Positions 15,410 to 24,881 of a stretch of DNA of 64,000 nucleotides are shown in pieces. A program made the translations under genes and the position numbers. A model generated the notes under the pieces. It saw only the letters and a program-made list of their open reading frames with translations, was not told the DNA's origin and did no database searches. Numbering within the stretch: the first letter of the stretch is position 1; each line of letters opens with the position of its first letter. Source of the DNA: Massilia putida (lineage in GTDB: Bacteria; Pseudomonadota; Gammaproteobacteria; Burkholderiales; Burkholderiaceae_D); contig NZ_CP019038.1 in NCBI RefSeq assembly GCF_001941825.1, forward strand, positions 2,604,001-2,668,000, read 5' to 3'.

Positions 15410-16637
15410 ACGAGATGTAGTTAAAGAGCGACAGGCCGGACATCGTCTTGAACGACACCTGCGCCGCCTGCAGCGTCTGCTGCTGCTGGGTGTACAGCGA
15501 AATCGCCTTCACCATGTCCAGGTCCTGCAACCCGCTCAGTGTGGTCTGGTACTGGATGTTGAGGTCGTCGCCGGTACTGTCCAGGTAGTCGACTTCCTTC
15601 AGGCGCGCGCCCACGGATGCTTGCACGGTCAACACGTTGTCCAGCGCATTCTTCATGTTCTGGCTGGCCATGCTCAGATTGTTGGCCAGCGCGGCCTTGC
15701 CGGTCGAGCCGTCGGCCGGGGCACGCAGGGTCTTGATCAGGTCGGTAACCGTCGTGAACACCGACTGCTTCTGGCTCGGCTGGACGCTGAACGTGTCGCC
15801 GTTGGCCGGATCACCCTTGATGTCGAACGAGATCCCGTCGAAGGAGATTGCGGCGCCCGCCGTGTACGGCTGGTTGCTCAGCACGGCGCTTGCCGGCGAC
15901 ACCGAATTGTCCGTCACCGTATAGGTCGTCACGGCCGGGGCCCCCGCGACCTTGAAGGCGATCGAATAATCGTGGCCCGTCAGCTTGCTCCGGTCGGATA
16001 CCGCGCCCGGGGCGATGATGCCCGAGCCCGTGTTGGTCGCCGCGGCTTGCGCCACGAACGTGCCGTTTCCGGTGGCGTTGGCTTCGAAAATGGCGCTGCC
16101 GTTTTCGCTGATGGCCATCTTGCGCGCCGACCCCACTTGCAGGCTCCGCTGGCCCTGGTCGCCCTGGTAGGCGGCGCCCGTGGGCGTCTGGGTGAACGGC
16201 TGCGTCGTCGTCTGGTAGCCGGAGAACAGGTAGGTACCGGAACCATCCGTCGTGTTGGCCAACCCGATCATGTCGGTCAGGCGCCCTTCCAGCTCGGTCG
16301 CCAGGGCCTCGCGGTCGCTCTGGCTATAACCGCCGTTGCCGGCGGTGACGATCAGGGACTGGATGTTCTGGATCTGGGTCGTGACGTCCTGCAGCGTCTT
16401 GTCGACCATCGACAGCGACGATTTCGCATTCGTGCGGTTGGTGCCGAACTGCGTGTTCATCGACTGCGACTGGGTCAGTTCCAGCGCTTTCGCGGAACCA
16501 ATCGGATCGTCGGCGGCCGTCAGCATGCGCTTGTTCGTCGACAACTGCATCTGCGTCTTTGCCATCTGGCCCTGCAGCGTGTTGATCTGCGTGGTGCCGG
16601 CCTGGAAAATCGCGTTCGTGCTGATACGTAGGGTCAT
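15408..16637 (-). CDS. flgL: Flagellar hook-associated protein FlgL (hook-filament junction)
   Basis: This 409-residue protein has a flagellin-like N-terminus (M-T-L-R-I-S-T-N, L-Q-G-Q-M-A-K-T-Q-M-Q-L-S-T-N-K-R, D-D-P-I-G-S-A-K-A-L) and C-terminus (Q-T-T-L-S-G-L-Q-D-L-D-M-V-K-A-I-S). These form the D0/D1 coiled coils. An inserted module at about 205-290 contains G-x-G-x-I-x-x-G and P-A-N-G-D-T-F, a pattern also seen in FlgK here. FlgL caps the hook for filament assembly. It lies 45 nt downstream of flgK and is probably read from the same FliA promoter. Confidence 0.95.
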   Translation of the reverse strand: MTLRISTNAIFQAGTTQINTLQGQMAKTQMQLSTNKRMLTAADDPIGSAKALELTQSQSMNTQFGTNRTNAKSSLSMVDKTLQDVTTQIQNIQSLIVTAGNGGYSQSDREALATELEGRLTDMIGLANTTDGSGTYLFSGYQTTTQPFTQTPTGAAYQGDQGQRSLQVGSARKMAISENGSAIFEANATGNGTFVAQAAATNTGSGIIAPGAVSDRSKLTGHDYSIAFKVAGAPAVTTYTVTDNSVSPASAVLSNQPYTAGAAISFDGISFDIKGDPANGDTFSVQPSQKQSVFTTVTDLIKTLRAPADGSTGKAALANNLSMASQNMKNALDNVLTVQASVGARLKEVDYLDSTGDDLNIQYQTTLSGLQDLDMVKAISLYTQQQQTLQAAQVSFKTMSGLSLFNYIS

Positions 16638-16682
16638 GGCGTCGTTCCGCTTCGTTCGCTGGTGGTTGCTCGGTTACCGGTC

Positions 16683-18631
16683 TCAGTGACCGATCTGCAG
16701 CAATGCGTTGAAGATCGTGTCGGCGATCTGCATCACCTTCCCCGACGCCTGGTAGGCCTGCTGGTACTTGAGCAGGTTGGCCGCCTCCTCGTCGAGGTTC
16801 ACGCCCGAGACGTCGTTGGCGGCCGACTGCGCCTGCGTCAGCTGGGCCGCGGCGGCCGCCGCATTGGCCTGCACTTCGCGCGTCTTGTTGCCGACCGTGC
16901 TGACGAGCGTGGCATAAGCCGACTGGTACGTCGCCTTGCCGCCGTCCAGGATGTTCTTCGACTGCAGGTCCCCCATCAGGCTAGCGTTGCGGGTATCGCC
17001 CAGGCCCGTGTTCGGCGCGATCGTGAAGGTGTCGCCGTTGGCCGGGGCGCCGTTCATCGTGAAGCTCATCCCGGCCACCGTGTAGCTGGCGCCGTCCTGG
17101 AACGGCACGTTCGAGCCGGCCGGATACGACGTCGTGGTGCCGTTCACCGTCATGCTGATGGCATTGCCGGCCGGGAAGCCGGACAGCGTGGCCGTAGCCT
17201 TGTTGTAGGCGAGCGTGACAGGCCCGGCCAGCGGCGCAGCCAGGTAGTTCTTGTCGATCGAACCCGCGCTGATCTTGCCCGACCCGCTGTTGGTCATCGG
17301 GACGCTCGTGGCGATCGGTGCGGCGGCCGCGATCTGCGCACCGTCCGTCAACGCCAACTTGAAGTTGGCGGCGCCGCCCAGGGTGGGACGCACGAGGAAG
17401 TTGTCGCCCGAATCGGCCGTGCCCGTGACGGAAAACGCGAGGCCGTCGACCACTTGCGGCTGGGTCTGAGGGAACGGCGAGATCACCGTCTTCTTGTTGT
17501 CCGACAAGCGGTACACGTTGTAGTTCGTGCCGTCGAAATCGACCTTGTAGTCGCTCGTCGTGAGTTGCGTGGCGTCGACGACCGCGGCCGTGATCGCTGT
17601 CGTGCTCGTCTGGTTGTTGTTGACGTTCTTCGTCACCTCGGCCGGCGCGACCGTGAAGATGTCGCCGCCCGGCTTGCCGTTGCCGTCCAGGCCCAGCCGG
17701 TTCTGGTCGTTCATCGTCGAGGCCAGCGCGATCGCGACGCGACCCAGTGAATTCTGGGCCGCATCCAGCGACTGGCTGCGGAATTGCAGCACGGCCCCCA
17801 GTTCGCCGCCCGTGAGCGCGCTCTCGGCCATCGGCGTGACTTTGCCCTGGACGACGTAACCGACCGTGACGCGCGTCTGGTCCGTCGGCGAATTCGTCGC
17901 GGCGAGCTGGAACGCGCTCCTACCGACGACGAGCGGCTGGCCATTGCCGATCGACACTGTGAGGCTGTTGTTATCGCCCGGTACGACGGTGGCCTTGACC
18001 TGTTTATTCAGGTCCATGATCAACTGGTCGCGCTTGTCCAACAGTTCGTTTGGCGGGTTCAGGCCGCGGCTGTCCGTCAGCTTGCCGATCTGGTCGTTCA
18101 GCTGGGCGATCTGCTTGGCATACGTGTTGATCGTCGTGACGCTGGCCGTCAGCTGGGTGTTGACGCCCTTGCGGATCTCGTCCAGACGGCCGTTCATGCT
18201 CTGGAAACGGGCGGCCAGCGTATCGGCCGACGTCATGAAAGAACCGCGCGACGACACGCCGGCGCCATCGCCCGTGAGGTTCTGCACGGCCGAGAAGAAA
18301 TCCTGCAGCGCCGGCGACAGGCCCGACGTCGTGTCGGCCAGCAGGTTGTCGACCTGCTGGACCTGGGCCTGGTACGCCTCAAGCCCGCTGCTCGATGCCT
18401 GGGCCGTGCGCACCTGGGCGTTCAGGAAGTCGTCCGAGTAGCGCTTGACCTGGGAGATTTGGGTTCCGGTGCCGATGTAGCCGTTGGCCCCCCCATCGAG
18501 GTCGAAGCGGCTTGCACCACTGCCTCGCGGCTGTAGCCCGCGACGTTGGCGTTGGTGATGTTGTTGCCGGTCGTCGCCAGGGCTGCCTGGGCCGCGTATA
18601 AACCGGACTTGCCGATGCTGAGGAGGGACAT
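16683..18631 (-). pseudogene. flgK: Flagellar hook-associated protein FlgK, interrupted by a frameshift in a 7-G tract
   Basis: The N-terminus (from ATG at 18631: M-S-L-L-S-I-G-K-S-G-L-Y-A-A-Q, then T-T-G-N-N-I-T-N-A-N-V-A-G-Y-S-R) is clearly FlgK. The continuation (G-Y-I-G-T-G-T-Q-I, to the C-terminal Y-Q-Q-A-Y-Q-A-S-G-K-V-M-Q-I-A-D-T-I-F) lies in another frame. The shift is at 18488-18494, a run of seven C on the plus strand (G on the coding strand). Eight or five G would restore a protein of about 649 residues. Everything else is intact, including two FlgL-like inserted modules. Either a sequencing error or a contingency tract is possible. FlgK is needed for filament assembly, so a true loss should abolish flagella. 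Confidence 0.85.
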
Positions 18632-18654
18632 GATGGTTTCTTTCTGCTATGTCA

Positions 18655-18681
18655 TTGACGGCAGGTTTCGCCAAAACTTTA
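18655..18681 (-). promoter_or_regulatory. FliA (sigma-28) promoter for flgK-flgL
   Basis: On the minus strand, TAAAGTTT (18674-18681), an 11-nt spacer and GCCGTCAA (18655-18662) match the FliA consensus TAAAGTTT-N11-GCCGATAA at 14 of 16 defined positions. It lies 24 nt before the flgK ATG. This fits late-class expression of hook-associated proteins, with fliA itself at 34098-34817. Confidence 0.75.
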
Positions 18682-18708
18682 TTCTTGCTAACCGTTCAAC
18701 AACTCCTG

Positions 18709-19668
18709 TCATGCGAGCGAGTGTTTGATGATGCGCGACAACTTGGCCGCGTACTGCGGATCGGTCGCATAGCCGGCACGCTGCAGGCCGTGCGCGAACG
18801 TGGCCGCGTCGCCGCCGTGCGCCAGCACTTTTTCGTAGCGCGGGTTATTGCTCAGCATCTTGGCGTAATCCTTGAACGCGTCGGCGTAGGAATCGTAGGC
18901 GCGGAACTTCTCGACCCGGCTGTGCGGCTTGCCGTTGATGTATTCCGTCGTGACGGCCGTCGCGACCTTGCCCTTCCAGCCCGGGCCGGCCTTGATGCCG
19001 AACAGGTTGTTGCTCGAACTGCCGTCCGCATTGCGGATCACGCGGCGGCCCCAGCCGGTTTCGAGCGCGGCCTGGCCCATCATGAACTTGGCCGGCACAC
19101 CCGTCACGTGTTCCGCTTCCTCGGCGGCGTCGGCCAGCTTTTCCTGGAACGCGCGCACGTGCGCCGGCTTGTTCGCATTGTCCGTGCCGCGCGCGCTGCC
19201 GGTGACGCCGGCCGCGCCCGCGCTTGCTGCGCCGTCGGTCGGCATCGAGTCCGGATCGCTCTGCATGCGCAGGGCGGCAGCACCGCCGGCGCCGCCTGTC
19301 TCGGTGTCGCCGCCGATGCCCAGCGCCTGCTTGTTCATGTCCTGCATCAGTTGCTGGCCCTTCTGCTGCACGGTCAGCTGGCGCACGAGCACGTCGGCCA
19401 GGCCGATGCCGCGCTTGGCCATCTTTTGGCTCATCTGCTGGTCCAGCATGGTCGTGAACGTCTTGGACTCCTGGCTGTCCAGCATGCCGTCCTGCGGTGT
19501 CGCGTCGCGCATGCTCTTCATCATCATGTTGACGAACATGGATTCGAACTGCGTCGCCGCACCCTTCAGCGCTTCCGGCGAGCCGGCCTTCGCCGACTGC
19601 TTGAGGTCGCCGAGGCTGTTGGTGTCGAGCGCGAATTTACCGGACAGGTCAGGAGTGGAACCGAGCAT
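18709..19668 (-). CDS. flgJ: FlgJ: rod cap and peptidoglycan hydrolase (glucosaminidase domain)
   Basis: This 319-residue protein has two domains. The N-terminal rod-binding domain (about 25-105) carries A-A-T-Q-F-E-S-M-F-V-N-M-M-M-K-S-M-R and the matching C-helix. A flexible Ala/Gly-rich linker follows, then a glucosaminidase domain (about 165-315) with A-L-E-T-G-W-G, where Glu203 is the expected catalytic residue, and N-L-F-G-I-K-A-G. FlgJ caps the growing rod and opens the peptidoglycan. It lies between flgI and flgK in the operon. Confidence 0.95.
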   Translation of the reverse strand: MLGSTPDLSGKFALDTNSLGDLKQSAKAGSPEALKGAATQFESMFVNMMMKSMRDATPQDGMLDSQESKTFTTMLDQQMSQKMAKRGIGLADVLVRQLTVQQKGQQLMQDMNKQALGIGGDTETGGAGGAAALRMQSDPDSMPTDGAASAGAAGVTGSARGTDNANKPAHVRAFQEKLADAAEEAEHVTGVPAKFMMGQAALETGWGRRVIRNADGSSSNNLFGIKAGPGWKGKVATAVTTEYINGKPHSRVEKFRAYDSYADAFKDYAKMLSNNPRYEKVLAHGGDAATFAHGLQRAGYATDPQYAAKLSRIIKHSLA

Positions 19669-19689
19669 GATGGCCTCGCTGGTTATCGG

Positions 19690-20796
19690 TTAGATGATCT
19701 CGAGCTCGGCGCGCAGCGAACCGGCCGCCTTGAGCGCCTGCAGGATCGCGAGCAGGTCTTGCGGCGTGGCGCCGATCGCGTTCATCGCCTTGACGACTTC
19801 GGCCAGCGACGCGCCGCCGTTCAGCATGATGACCTTGCCGGCATCCTTCTTGACGGACACCTGCGGGGTCTTCGTGACGGCGGTGCTGCCAAACGAACCC
19901 GCGGGCGGCTGGCTGACCTGCGTGTCGGCGCCGATGCTCACGGACAGGTTGCCGTGCGCGATCGCGCAAGGCTCGAGCGTGACGGCGCGGTTCATGACGA
20001 CGGAACCCGTGCGCGCGTTGAGGATGATCTTCGCGGCAGCTTCGGCCGGCTTGACGTCCAGGCTTTCCAGGATGCCGAGGAAGCTGACGCGCTGGTCGCT
20101 CGACGACGGCACGCGCACGCGGATCACGCGGCCGTCCAGCGCCGTGGCGATGCCCGGGCCGAACTTGTCGTTGACGGCTTCCACGACGCGGCTCGCGGTG
20201 GCGAAATCCGTCGTGTTCAGTTCCAGCTTGACCTGGTTGTCGGCGCCGAGGTTCGACGCGACGGCGCGCTCGACCGTGGCACTGGCCGAGATGCGGCCGA
20301 CCGACAATTGATTCACCTGCACCTGCGCACCGCCGCCCGACACACCGGCGCCGCCGACGAGCACATTACCCTGGGCCATCGCATACACCTGGCCGTCCGC
20401 GCCCTGCAGCGGCGTCATCAGAAGCGTGCCGCCGCGCAGGCTTTTCGCGTTACCCATCGACGAGACGGTCACGTCGATCGTCTGGCCCGGCTGGGCGAAC
20501 GCCGGCAGCGACGTGGTGACCATCACGGCCGCCACGTTCTTCAGCTGCAGCTGGGTGCCGGCCGGCAGGCTGATGCCCTTCTGCTGCAGCATCGCCATGA
20601 TCGACTGCACGGTGAACGGCGTCTGCGTCGTCTGGTCGCCCGTGCCGTCGAGGCCGACGACGAGGCCGTAGCCCGACAACTGGTTCTGACGGACGCCGCC
20701 GATGCTGGCGAGGTCCTTCAGACGCTCGGCGTGGGCGGTCGTCGCCATCAGGGGACCGAGCAGCGCTGCGCAGAGTGCGATGGTTTTCAGGTTCAT
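19690..20796 (-). CDS. flgI: Flagellar P-ring protein FlgI
   Basis: This 368-residue protein starts at 20796 with a signal peptide (M-N-L-K-T-I then A-T-T-A-H-A). The mature part begins R-L-K-D-L-A-S-I-G-G-V-R-Q-N-Q-L-S-G-Y-G-L-V-V-G-L, a FlgI hallmark, and includes G-D-Q-T-T-Q-T-P-F-T and M-G-N-A-K-S-L-R-G-G-T-L-L-M-T-P-L. FlgI forms the periplasmic bushing around the rod. flgH ends 2 nt before the start. Confidence 0.96.
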   Translation of the reverse strand: MNLKTIALCAALLGPLMATTAHAERLKDLASIGGVRQNQLSGYGLVVGLDGTGDQTTQTPFTVQSIMAMLQQKGISLPAGTQLQLKNVAAVMVTTSLPAFAQPGQTIDVTVSSMGNAKSLRGGTLLMTPLQGADGQVYAMAQGNVLVGGAGVSGGGAQVQVNQLSVGRISASATVERAVASNLGADNQVKLELNTTDFATASRVVEAVNDKFGPGIATALDGRVIRVRVPSSSDQRVSFLGILESLDVKPAEAAAKIILNARTGSVVMNRAVTLEPCAIAHGNLSVSIGADTQVSQPPAGSFGSTAVTKTPQVSVKKDAGKVIMLNGGASLAEVVKAMNAIGATPQDLLAILQALKAAGSLRAELEII

Positions 20797-20798
20797 GA

Positions 20799-21446
20799 TC
20801 AAAACGGGAGTAACGACTGGAAAAAGCGCGACATCATCGACGTCATCTCGGCGCGGTCGATCTGGCTGTTGGTGCGGTATTCGACGCGGGCGTCGGCGAC
20901 CAGCGTCGACTGCACGACATTGCCCGGCTGGATCGAGTCCGGATTCACCATGCCCGAGAAGCGGATGAACTCGACGCCCTTGTTCATGGCAATCTGTTTT
21001 TCGCCCACGACGATCAGGTTGCCGTTCGCCAGGACTTCGGACACCGTCACGCCGATCGTGCCCGTGAAGGCGTTCGACGCGGTCTGCGTGTCGCCGTCGG
21101 CGAACTTGGTGCCGGCGCTCGTGGCGACCGTGGCGCCCAGGCGGCCCTGCAGCGGACCCGGCACGCCCACGTTGACGCTGCCCGACTTGTTGCCGGTGCT
21201 GGCGCCGCTCTTGTTGGCCGCCGTCTTCTCGACGATGGCGACCGTGAGGATGTCGCCGATGTGGCGCGCGCGCCGGTCCTCGAACATCGGACGGAACGTG
21301 TTCGCGTTGTAGATCGCACCTTCCGTCGGCGCGCCAGCGTCGGCCAGCATCGGCCGCACCGAGGTCGGGCCCTTGACGATCGACGTCGGGGTGGCTGCGC
21401 AGCCGGCCAGCGCCAGCGCGCACACGGTGAAGCTGAACGTTTTCAT
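20799..21446 (-). CDS. flgH: Flagellar L-ring lipoprotein FlgH
   Basis: This 215-residue protein has a lipoprotein signal (L-A-L-A-G-C, Cys16). The mature part has the FlgH segments [38 protein letters not shown] and the G-M-V-N-P-D-S-I stretch. It forms the outer-membrane L ring. The start overlaps the flgG stop by 4 nt (ATGA-type). Confidence 0.96.
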   Translation of the reverse strand: MKTFSFTVCALALAGCAATPTSIVKGPTSVRPMLADAGAPTEGAIYNANTFRPMFEDRRARHIGDILTVAIVEKTAANKSGASTGNKSGSVNVGVPGPLQGRLGATVATSAGTKFADGDTQTASNAFTGTIGVTVSEVLANGNLIVVGEKQIAMNKGVEFIRFSGMVNPDSIQPGNVVQSTLVADARVEYRTNSQIDRAEMTSMMSRFFQSLLPF

Positions 21447-22225
21447 AACTGGGAAATCTTCTGCAGCATCTGGTCGGACGTGGTGATGGCCTTGCTGTTG
21501 ATCTCGTACGCGCGCTGCGTCTGGATCATGTTGACCATCTCTTCGACGACGTTGACGTTGGACGTTTCGACATAGCCCTGCATCAGCACGCCGTTGCCGT
21601 TCGTGCCCGGGGCGCCGGCCTGCGCGGTGCCGGACGAGCCCGTCTCGGCATACAGGTTCTCGCCGAGCGATTCGAGGCCGGCCGGGTTGACGAAGTTCGA
21701 CACCTGGATCGAGCCGATCTGCGTCGGCGCCACGGCGCCGGGCGTCGTGACGGACACGGTGCCGTCGCGCGCAACGGTCATCGACAGCGCGTTGCTGGGC
21801 ACGGTGATGGGCGGCTGCAGCACATAGCCGCTGGAGGTGACGAGCTGGCCGTTGGAATCGGTCTGGAACGAGCCGTCGCGGGTGTAGGCCGTGGTGCCGT
21901 CCGGCATCAGGACCTGGAAGAAGCCCGAGCCGTTGATCATCACGTCCTTCGAGTTGCCGGTCTGCTGCGGATTGCCCTGCGTGTGGATGCGCTCGGTGGC
22001 GACGGCGCGCACACCGGTACCGATCTGCAGGCCGGACGGCAGCTGGGTCTGTTGCGAGGATTGCGCGCCGGGCTGGCGCACGTTTTGATACAACAAGTCC
22101 TCGAACACGGCACGCGACTTCTTGAAGCCGTTCGTGCTGACGTTGGCGAGGTTGTTGGTGACGACGTCGAGGTTGGTCTGCTGCGCTTCGAGACCGGTTT
22201 TCGCGATGTACAGCGAACGGATCAT
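21443..22225 (-). CDS. flgG: Flagellar distal rod protein FlgG
   Basis: This 260-residue protein has the standard length. The N-terminus [16 protein letters not shown] and [14 protein letters not shown], the middle N-G-S-G-F-F-Q-V, and the C-terminus [19 protein letters not shown] are diagnostic. It forms the distal rod. A 181-nt gap separates it from flgF. Confidence 0.96.
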   Translation of the reverse strand: MIRSLYIAKTGLEAQQTNLDVVTNNLANVSTNGFKKSRAVFEDLLYQNVRQPGAQSSQQTQLPSGLQIGTGVRAVATERIHTQGNPQQTGNSKDVMINGSGFFQVLMPDGTTAYTRDGSFQTDSNGQLVTSSGYVLQPPITVPSNALSMTVARDGTVSVTTPGAVAPTQIGSIQVSNFVNPAGLESLGENLYAETGSSGTAQAGAPGTNGNGVLMQGYVETSNVNVVEEMVNMIQTQRAYEINSKAITTSDQMLQKISQL

Positions 22226-22406
22226 GGTGTTCTCCTATGGCGCCTGCAAACCTGCTGTGCGTCGTATCGTCGGGCTGCGATGCTCGCTGTACTTTCGTAC
22301 AGCTGCGCTTCTCAACCAACGCTACTGCCGCCCGCTACGGTTTTCAGGGGCCTTACACGGCGACGGCAAACCCGTCACCCACCATGGAATTATGTCCCAG
22401 GAGAAA

Positions 22407-23147
22407 TCAAGTCAAAGCGAGGATCTGCGTCGCTTTCGCCGCGTTATTCTCCGCGTTCTTCAACAAGCTCATTTGCGTCTCGAGAGAACGTGCCAAAGAG
22501 ATCATGTTCACCATCGAGTCGACGGCCGAGACGTTGCTGCCTTCCAGCGCGCCGCTCGTGACCGTCACGGCCGGGTCGGCCTGTGCCTGGCTCCCGTCCT
22601 GCATCCGGAACAAGCCGTCGTCGCCGCGCACCAGTTGCTTCTGGTCCGGATTGACGAGCTTGAGGCGGCCGACGACGGTGGAAGTCGCCGGCACGGTGTC
22701 CGTCGTCAGCGACGACACCGAACCGTCCTTGCCGACGGAGACCGTCGTGTTCGGCGGAATCGCGATCGGACCGCCCTCGCCCATCACGGTCTGGCCGTTG
22801 GCGGTCTGCAGGATGCCGTTCGGGCTGATCTGCAGCGCACCGTTGCGCGTATAGGCTTCGGTGCCGTCCTGCATCTGCACGGCGATCCAGCCCTGGCCCT
22901 TGAGGGCCACGTCGAGATCGCGCCCCGTCACCTGCAGCGGACCGGCCGTGAAGTCGGCGCCGACCGTGTTATCGACGACGAACGCCCGCGTCGGCAAGCC
23001 TTCGCTGACGACGGGCACGGCGCGGAACGTGTCCAGCTGCGCGCGGAAACCCGTCGTGCTCAGGTTGGCCAGGTTGTTCGACGTGGTGGCCTGCTGCTCC
23101 AGGATGTGCTTGGCGCCGGTGGCGGCCGTGTAGATCAGGCGGTCCAT
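22407..23147 (-). CDS. flgF: Flagellar proximal rod protein FlgF
   Basis: This 246-residue protein starts M-D-R-L-I-Y-T-A-A-T-G-A and continues N-L-A-N-L-S-T-T-G-F-R-A-Q. The D1 core (G-R-D-L-D-V-A-L-K-G-Q-G-W-I-A-V) and C-terminal helix (S-V-D-S-M-V-N-M-I-S-L-A-R-S-L-E) match FlgF. A copy of the GTTCCCGC-type inverted repeat lies just upstream, between flgF and flgE, so both genes remain in one operon only if transcription reads through it. Confidence 0.95.
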   Translation of the reverse strand: MDRLIYTAATGAKHILEQQATTSNNLANLSTTGFRAQLDTFRAVPVVSEGLPTRAFVVDNTVGADFTAGPLQVTGRDLDVALKGQGWIAVQMQDGTEAYTRNGALQISPNGILQTANGQTVMGEGGPIAIPPNTTVSVGKDGSVSSLTTDTVPATSTVVGRLKLVNPDQKQLVRGDDGLFRMQDGSQAQADPAVTVTSGALEGSNVSAVDSMVNMISLARSLETQMSLLKNAENNAAKATQILALT

Positions 23148-23169
23148 TTATTCTTCTCCGAAATTCGCA

Positions 23170-23297
23170 CGTCGCTCCCGCGAAGGCGGGAACCCATGCC
23201 GAGCATCGAACATCGTGACTTCCGAACCCGTCGCGACGACTCCAACCATACGGCTCCGGTACCTCGGCATGGATTCCCGTTTGCGCGGGAATGACAG
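23170..23297. repeat. Dispersed inverted-repeat element between flgE and flgF
   Basis: Two inverted arms, 23170-23203 (CGTCGCTCCCGCGAAGGCGG, then GAACCCATGCCGAG) and 23263-23297 (CTCGGCATGGATTCCCGTTT, then GCGCGGGAATGACAG), enclose about 59 nt. Both arms contain their own small GC hairpin. It is the same family as 3123-3230 and the copy inside flhG. It interrupts the flgBCDEFGHIJKL operon between genes without damaging either one. Confidence 0.75.
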
Positions 23298-23305
23298 TTC
23301 AGTCA

Positions 23306-24832
23306 TTAACGCAGGTTCACCAGGGTCTGCAGCACCGAGTCCTGCGTCTTGATGGTCTGGGCGTTGGCCTGGTAGACGCGCTGGGCCGTGATCATGTTGA
23401 CCAGCTCGGCCGTCAGGTCGACGTTCGAGCTTTCCGTCGCGGACGACTGCAGCACGCCGAAGCTGCCCGTGCCTGCCGTGCCCAGCAGTGGCGTGCCCGA
23501 GGCCGACGTTTCGACCCAGGAGTTGTTGCCGATCGGCTCCAGGCCGCCCGAGTTCGTGAAGTTGGCGAGGACGATCTGGCCCAGCGGTTTGGTCTGGCCG
23601 TTGCTGTACTGGCCCAGCAGCGTGCCGTCGGCGCCGGCCGAGAAGCGCTGCAGGTGGCCGGCCGTGTAGCCGTCCTGCGTGGTCAGTTTTTCGCTCGTGT
23701 CGGCGCCGTACTGCGTGCTGCCGTTGAAGCCGAGCTTGATCGACAGGGTTTCCTTGGCGCCCGTGGCCGGGTACACCGGGAACGACACGTTCAGCGGCAG
23801 GGTCTGCGGCGACATCAGGGCAGCCGACAGCGCGCCGTTCGAGTCGAATTTCAGGGTGCCGATCGGGATCGACGGCACGGACACGGCGGCGGAGACGGCC
23901 TGGTCGACCTGGTCCGGCGTCGCGCCGACCGTGTTGCCTGCACCGGTGGCGGCGGTCTGGATGGCGGTGACGGTGGCCGCGGTGGCGCCGGCCGTGCCGG
24001 CGGCGCCGCTGACGGCGGCCGATACGGCGGCGGCATAGTTGGACAGGGCCGTGGCGATGGCGGCCGGATCTTGCGGCGATGCCTTCGTGGCGGCGGTCCA
24101 GGCGCTGCGGGCGGCCACCGCCGTCGGGTCGCTCGAGCCGGCCTTGGCCACGTTGACGTTGGTGATCTCGGTGCCGTCGGCGCCGGCGTACACGTCCCAG
24201 GTGCCCGAACCGGTCTTCACGTAGTACATCGACATCGTGTGCTCGTTGCCCAGGGTGTCGTACACGCTGACCGGGACCTGCTTGTTGTACGTGGTCGCGT
24301 CGTTGGCGTTGAACGGGAAGTTGGTCGGCGCCTTCTCGCGCGAGTCGAGGTTGATCGACGTGTCGACCTTGGTGGTGGCCACCGGCTTCATGTCGACCGT
24401 GCTGATCTTCAACGGGGTCGGCGTGCTGGCCAGGATCTGGCCGTTCGCGGCGACGCCATAGCCCGTCACGTTGGCGCCCTGCGGCGTCACGACGTAACCG
24501 TTCTTGTCCAGCGAGAACTGGCCGTTGCGGGTGTACTGGACGGCGCCGCCGATCTCGGTGCGGAAGAAGCCGCCGCCGTTGATGGCGATGTCGAGCGGGT
24601 TGGCCGTCGTCTCGATATTACCCTGGGTGAACTGCTGGGCGATGGACGCAACGCTCACGCCGATCCCGGCCTGGGTCGCGCCGGCGCCGTTCAGCGAGCG
24701 CGCGTAGACGTCGGCGAATTCCGTGGTCGAGCCCTTGAAGCCCACGGTGCTCGAGTTGGCGATGTTGTTGCCGATGACGTCCAGCGATTTCGCCGCGCTG
24801 TTCAAACCGCTGAGGCCTTGTTGGAAGGACAT
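23306..24832 (-). CDS. flgE: Flagellar hook protein FlgE, with an Ala-rich insertion
   Basis: This 508-residue protein is about 100 longer than enteric FlgE. The N-terminus M-S-F-Q-Q-G-L-S-G-L-N-S-A-A-K and N-N-I-A-N-S-S-T-V-G-F-K-G-S, the core D-I-A-I-N-G-G-G-F-F-R, and the C-terminus N-V-D-L-T-A-E-L-V-N-M-I-T-A-Q-R-V-Y-Q are typical. Residues about 230-320 are an Ala/Thr-rich stretch with few charged residues, placed in the surface-exposed middle domain. Hook protein polymerises under the FlgD cap. Confidence 0.95.
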   Translation of the reverse strand: MSFQQGLSGLNSAAKSLDVIGNNIANSSTVGFKGSTTEFADVYARSLNGAGATQAGIGVSVASIAQQFTQGNIETTANPLDIAINGGGFFRTEIGGAVQYTRNGQFSLDKNGYVVTPQGANVTGYGVAANGQILASTPTPLKISTVDMKPVATTKVDTSINLDSREKAPTNFPFNANDATTYNKQVPVSVYDTLGNEHTMSMYYVKTGSGTWDVYAGADGTEITNVNVAKAGSSDPTAVAARSAWTAATKASPQDPAAIATALSNYAAAVSAAVSGAAGTAGATAATVTAIQTAATGAGNTVGATPDQVDQAVSAAVSVPSIPIGTLKFDSNGALSAALMSPQTLPLNVSFPVYPATGAKETLSIKLGFNGSTQYGADTSEKLTTQDGYTAGHLQRFSAGADGTLLGQYSNGQTKPLGQIVLANFTNSGGLEPIGNNSWVETSASGTPLLGTAGTGSFGVLQSSATESSNVDLTAELVNMITAQRVYQANAQTIKTQDSVLQTLVNLR

Positions 24833-24881
24833 GTTGTGCTCCTGTTGTTCGTTCGATGCGTTGTCGTTGCGTAAGCGGCGC

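Noticed and set aside
18649..21312. 887-codon plus-strand open frame opposite flgJ, flgI and flgH
   Set aside because: Antisense artefact of high-GC codon use; the minus-strand genes are unambiguous.
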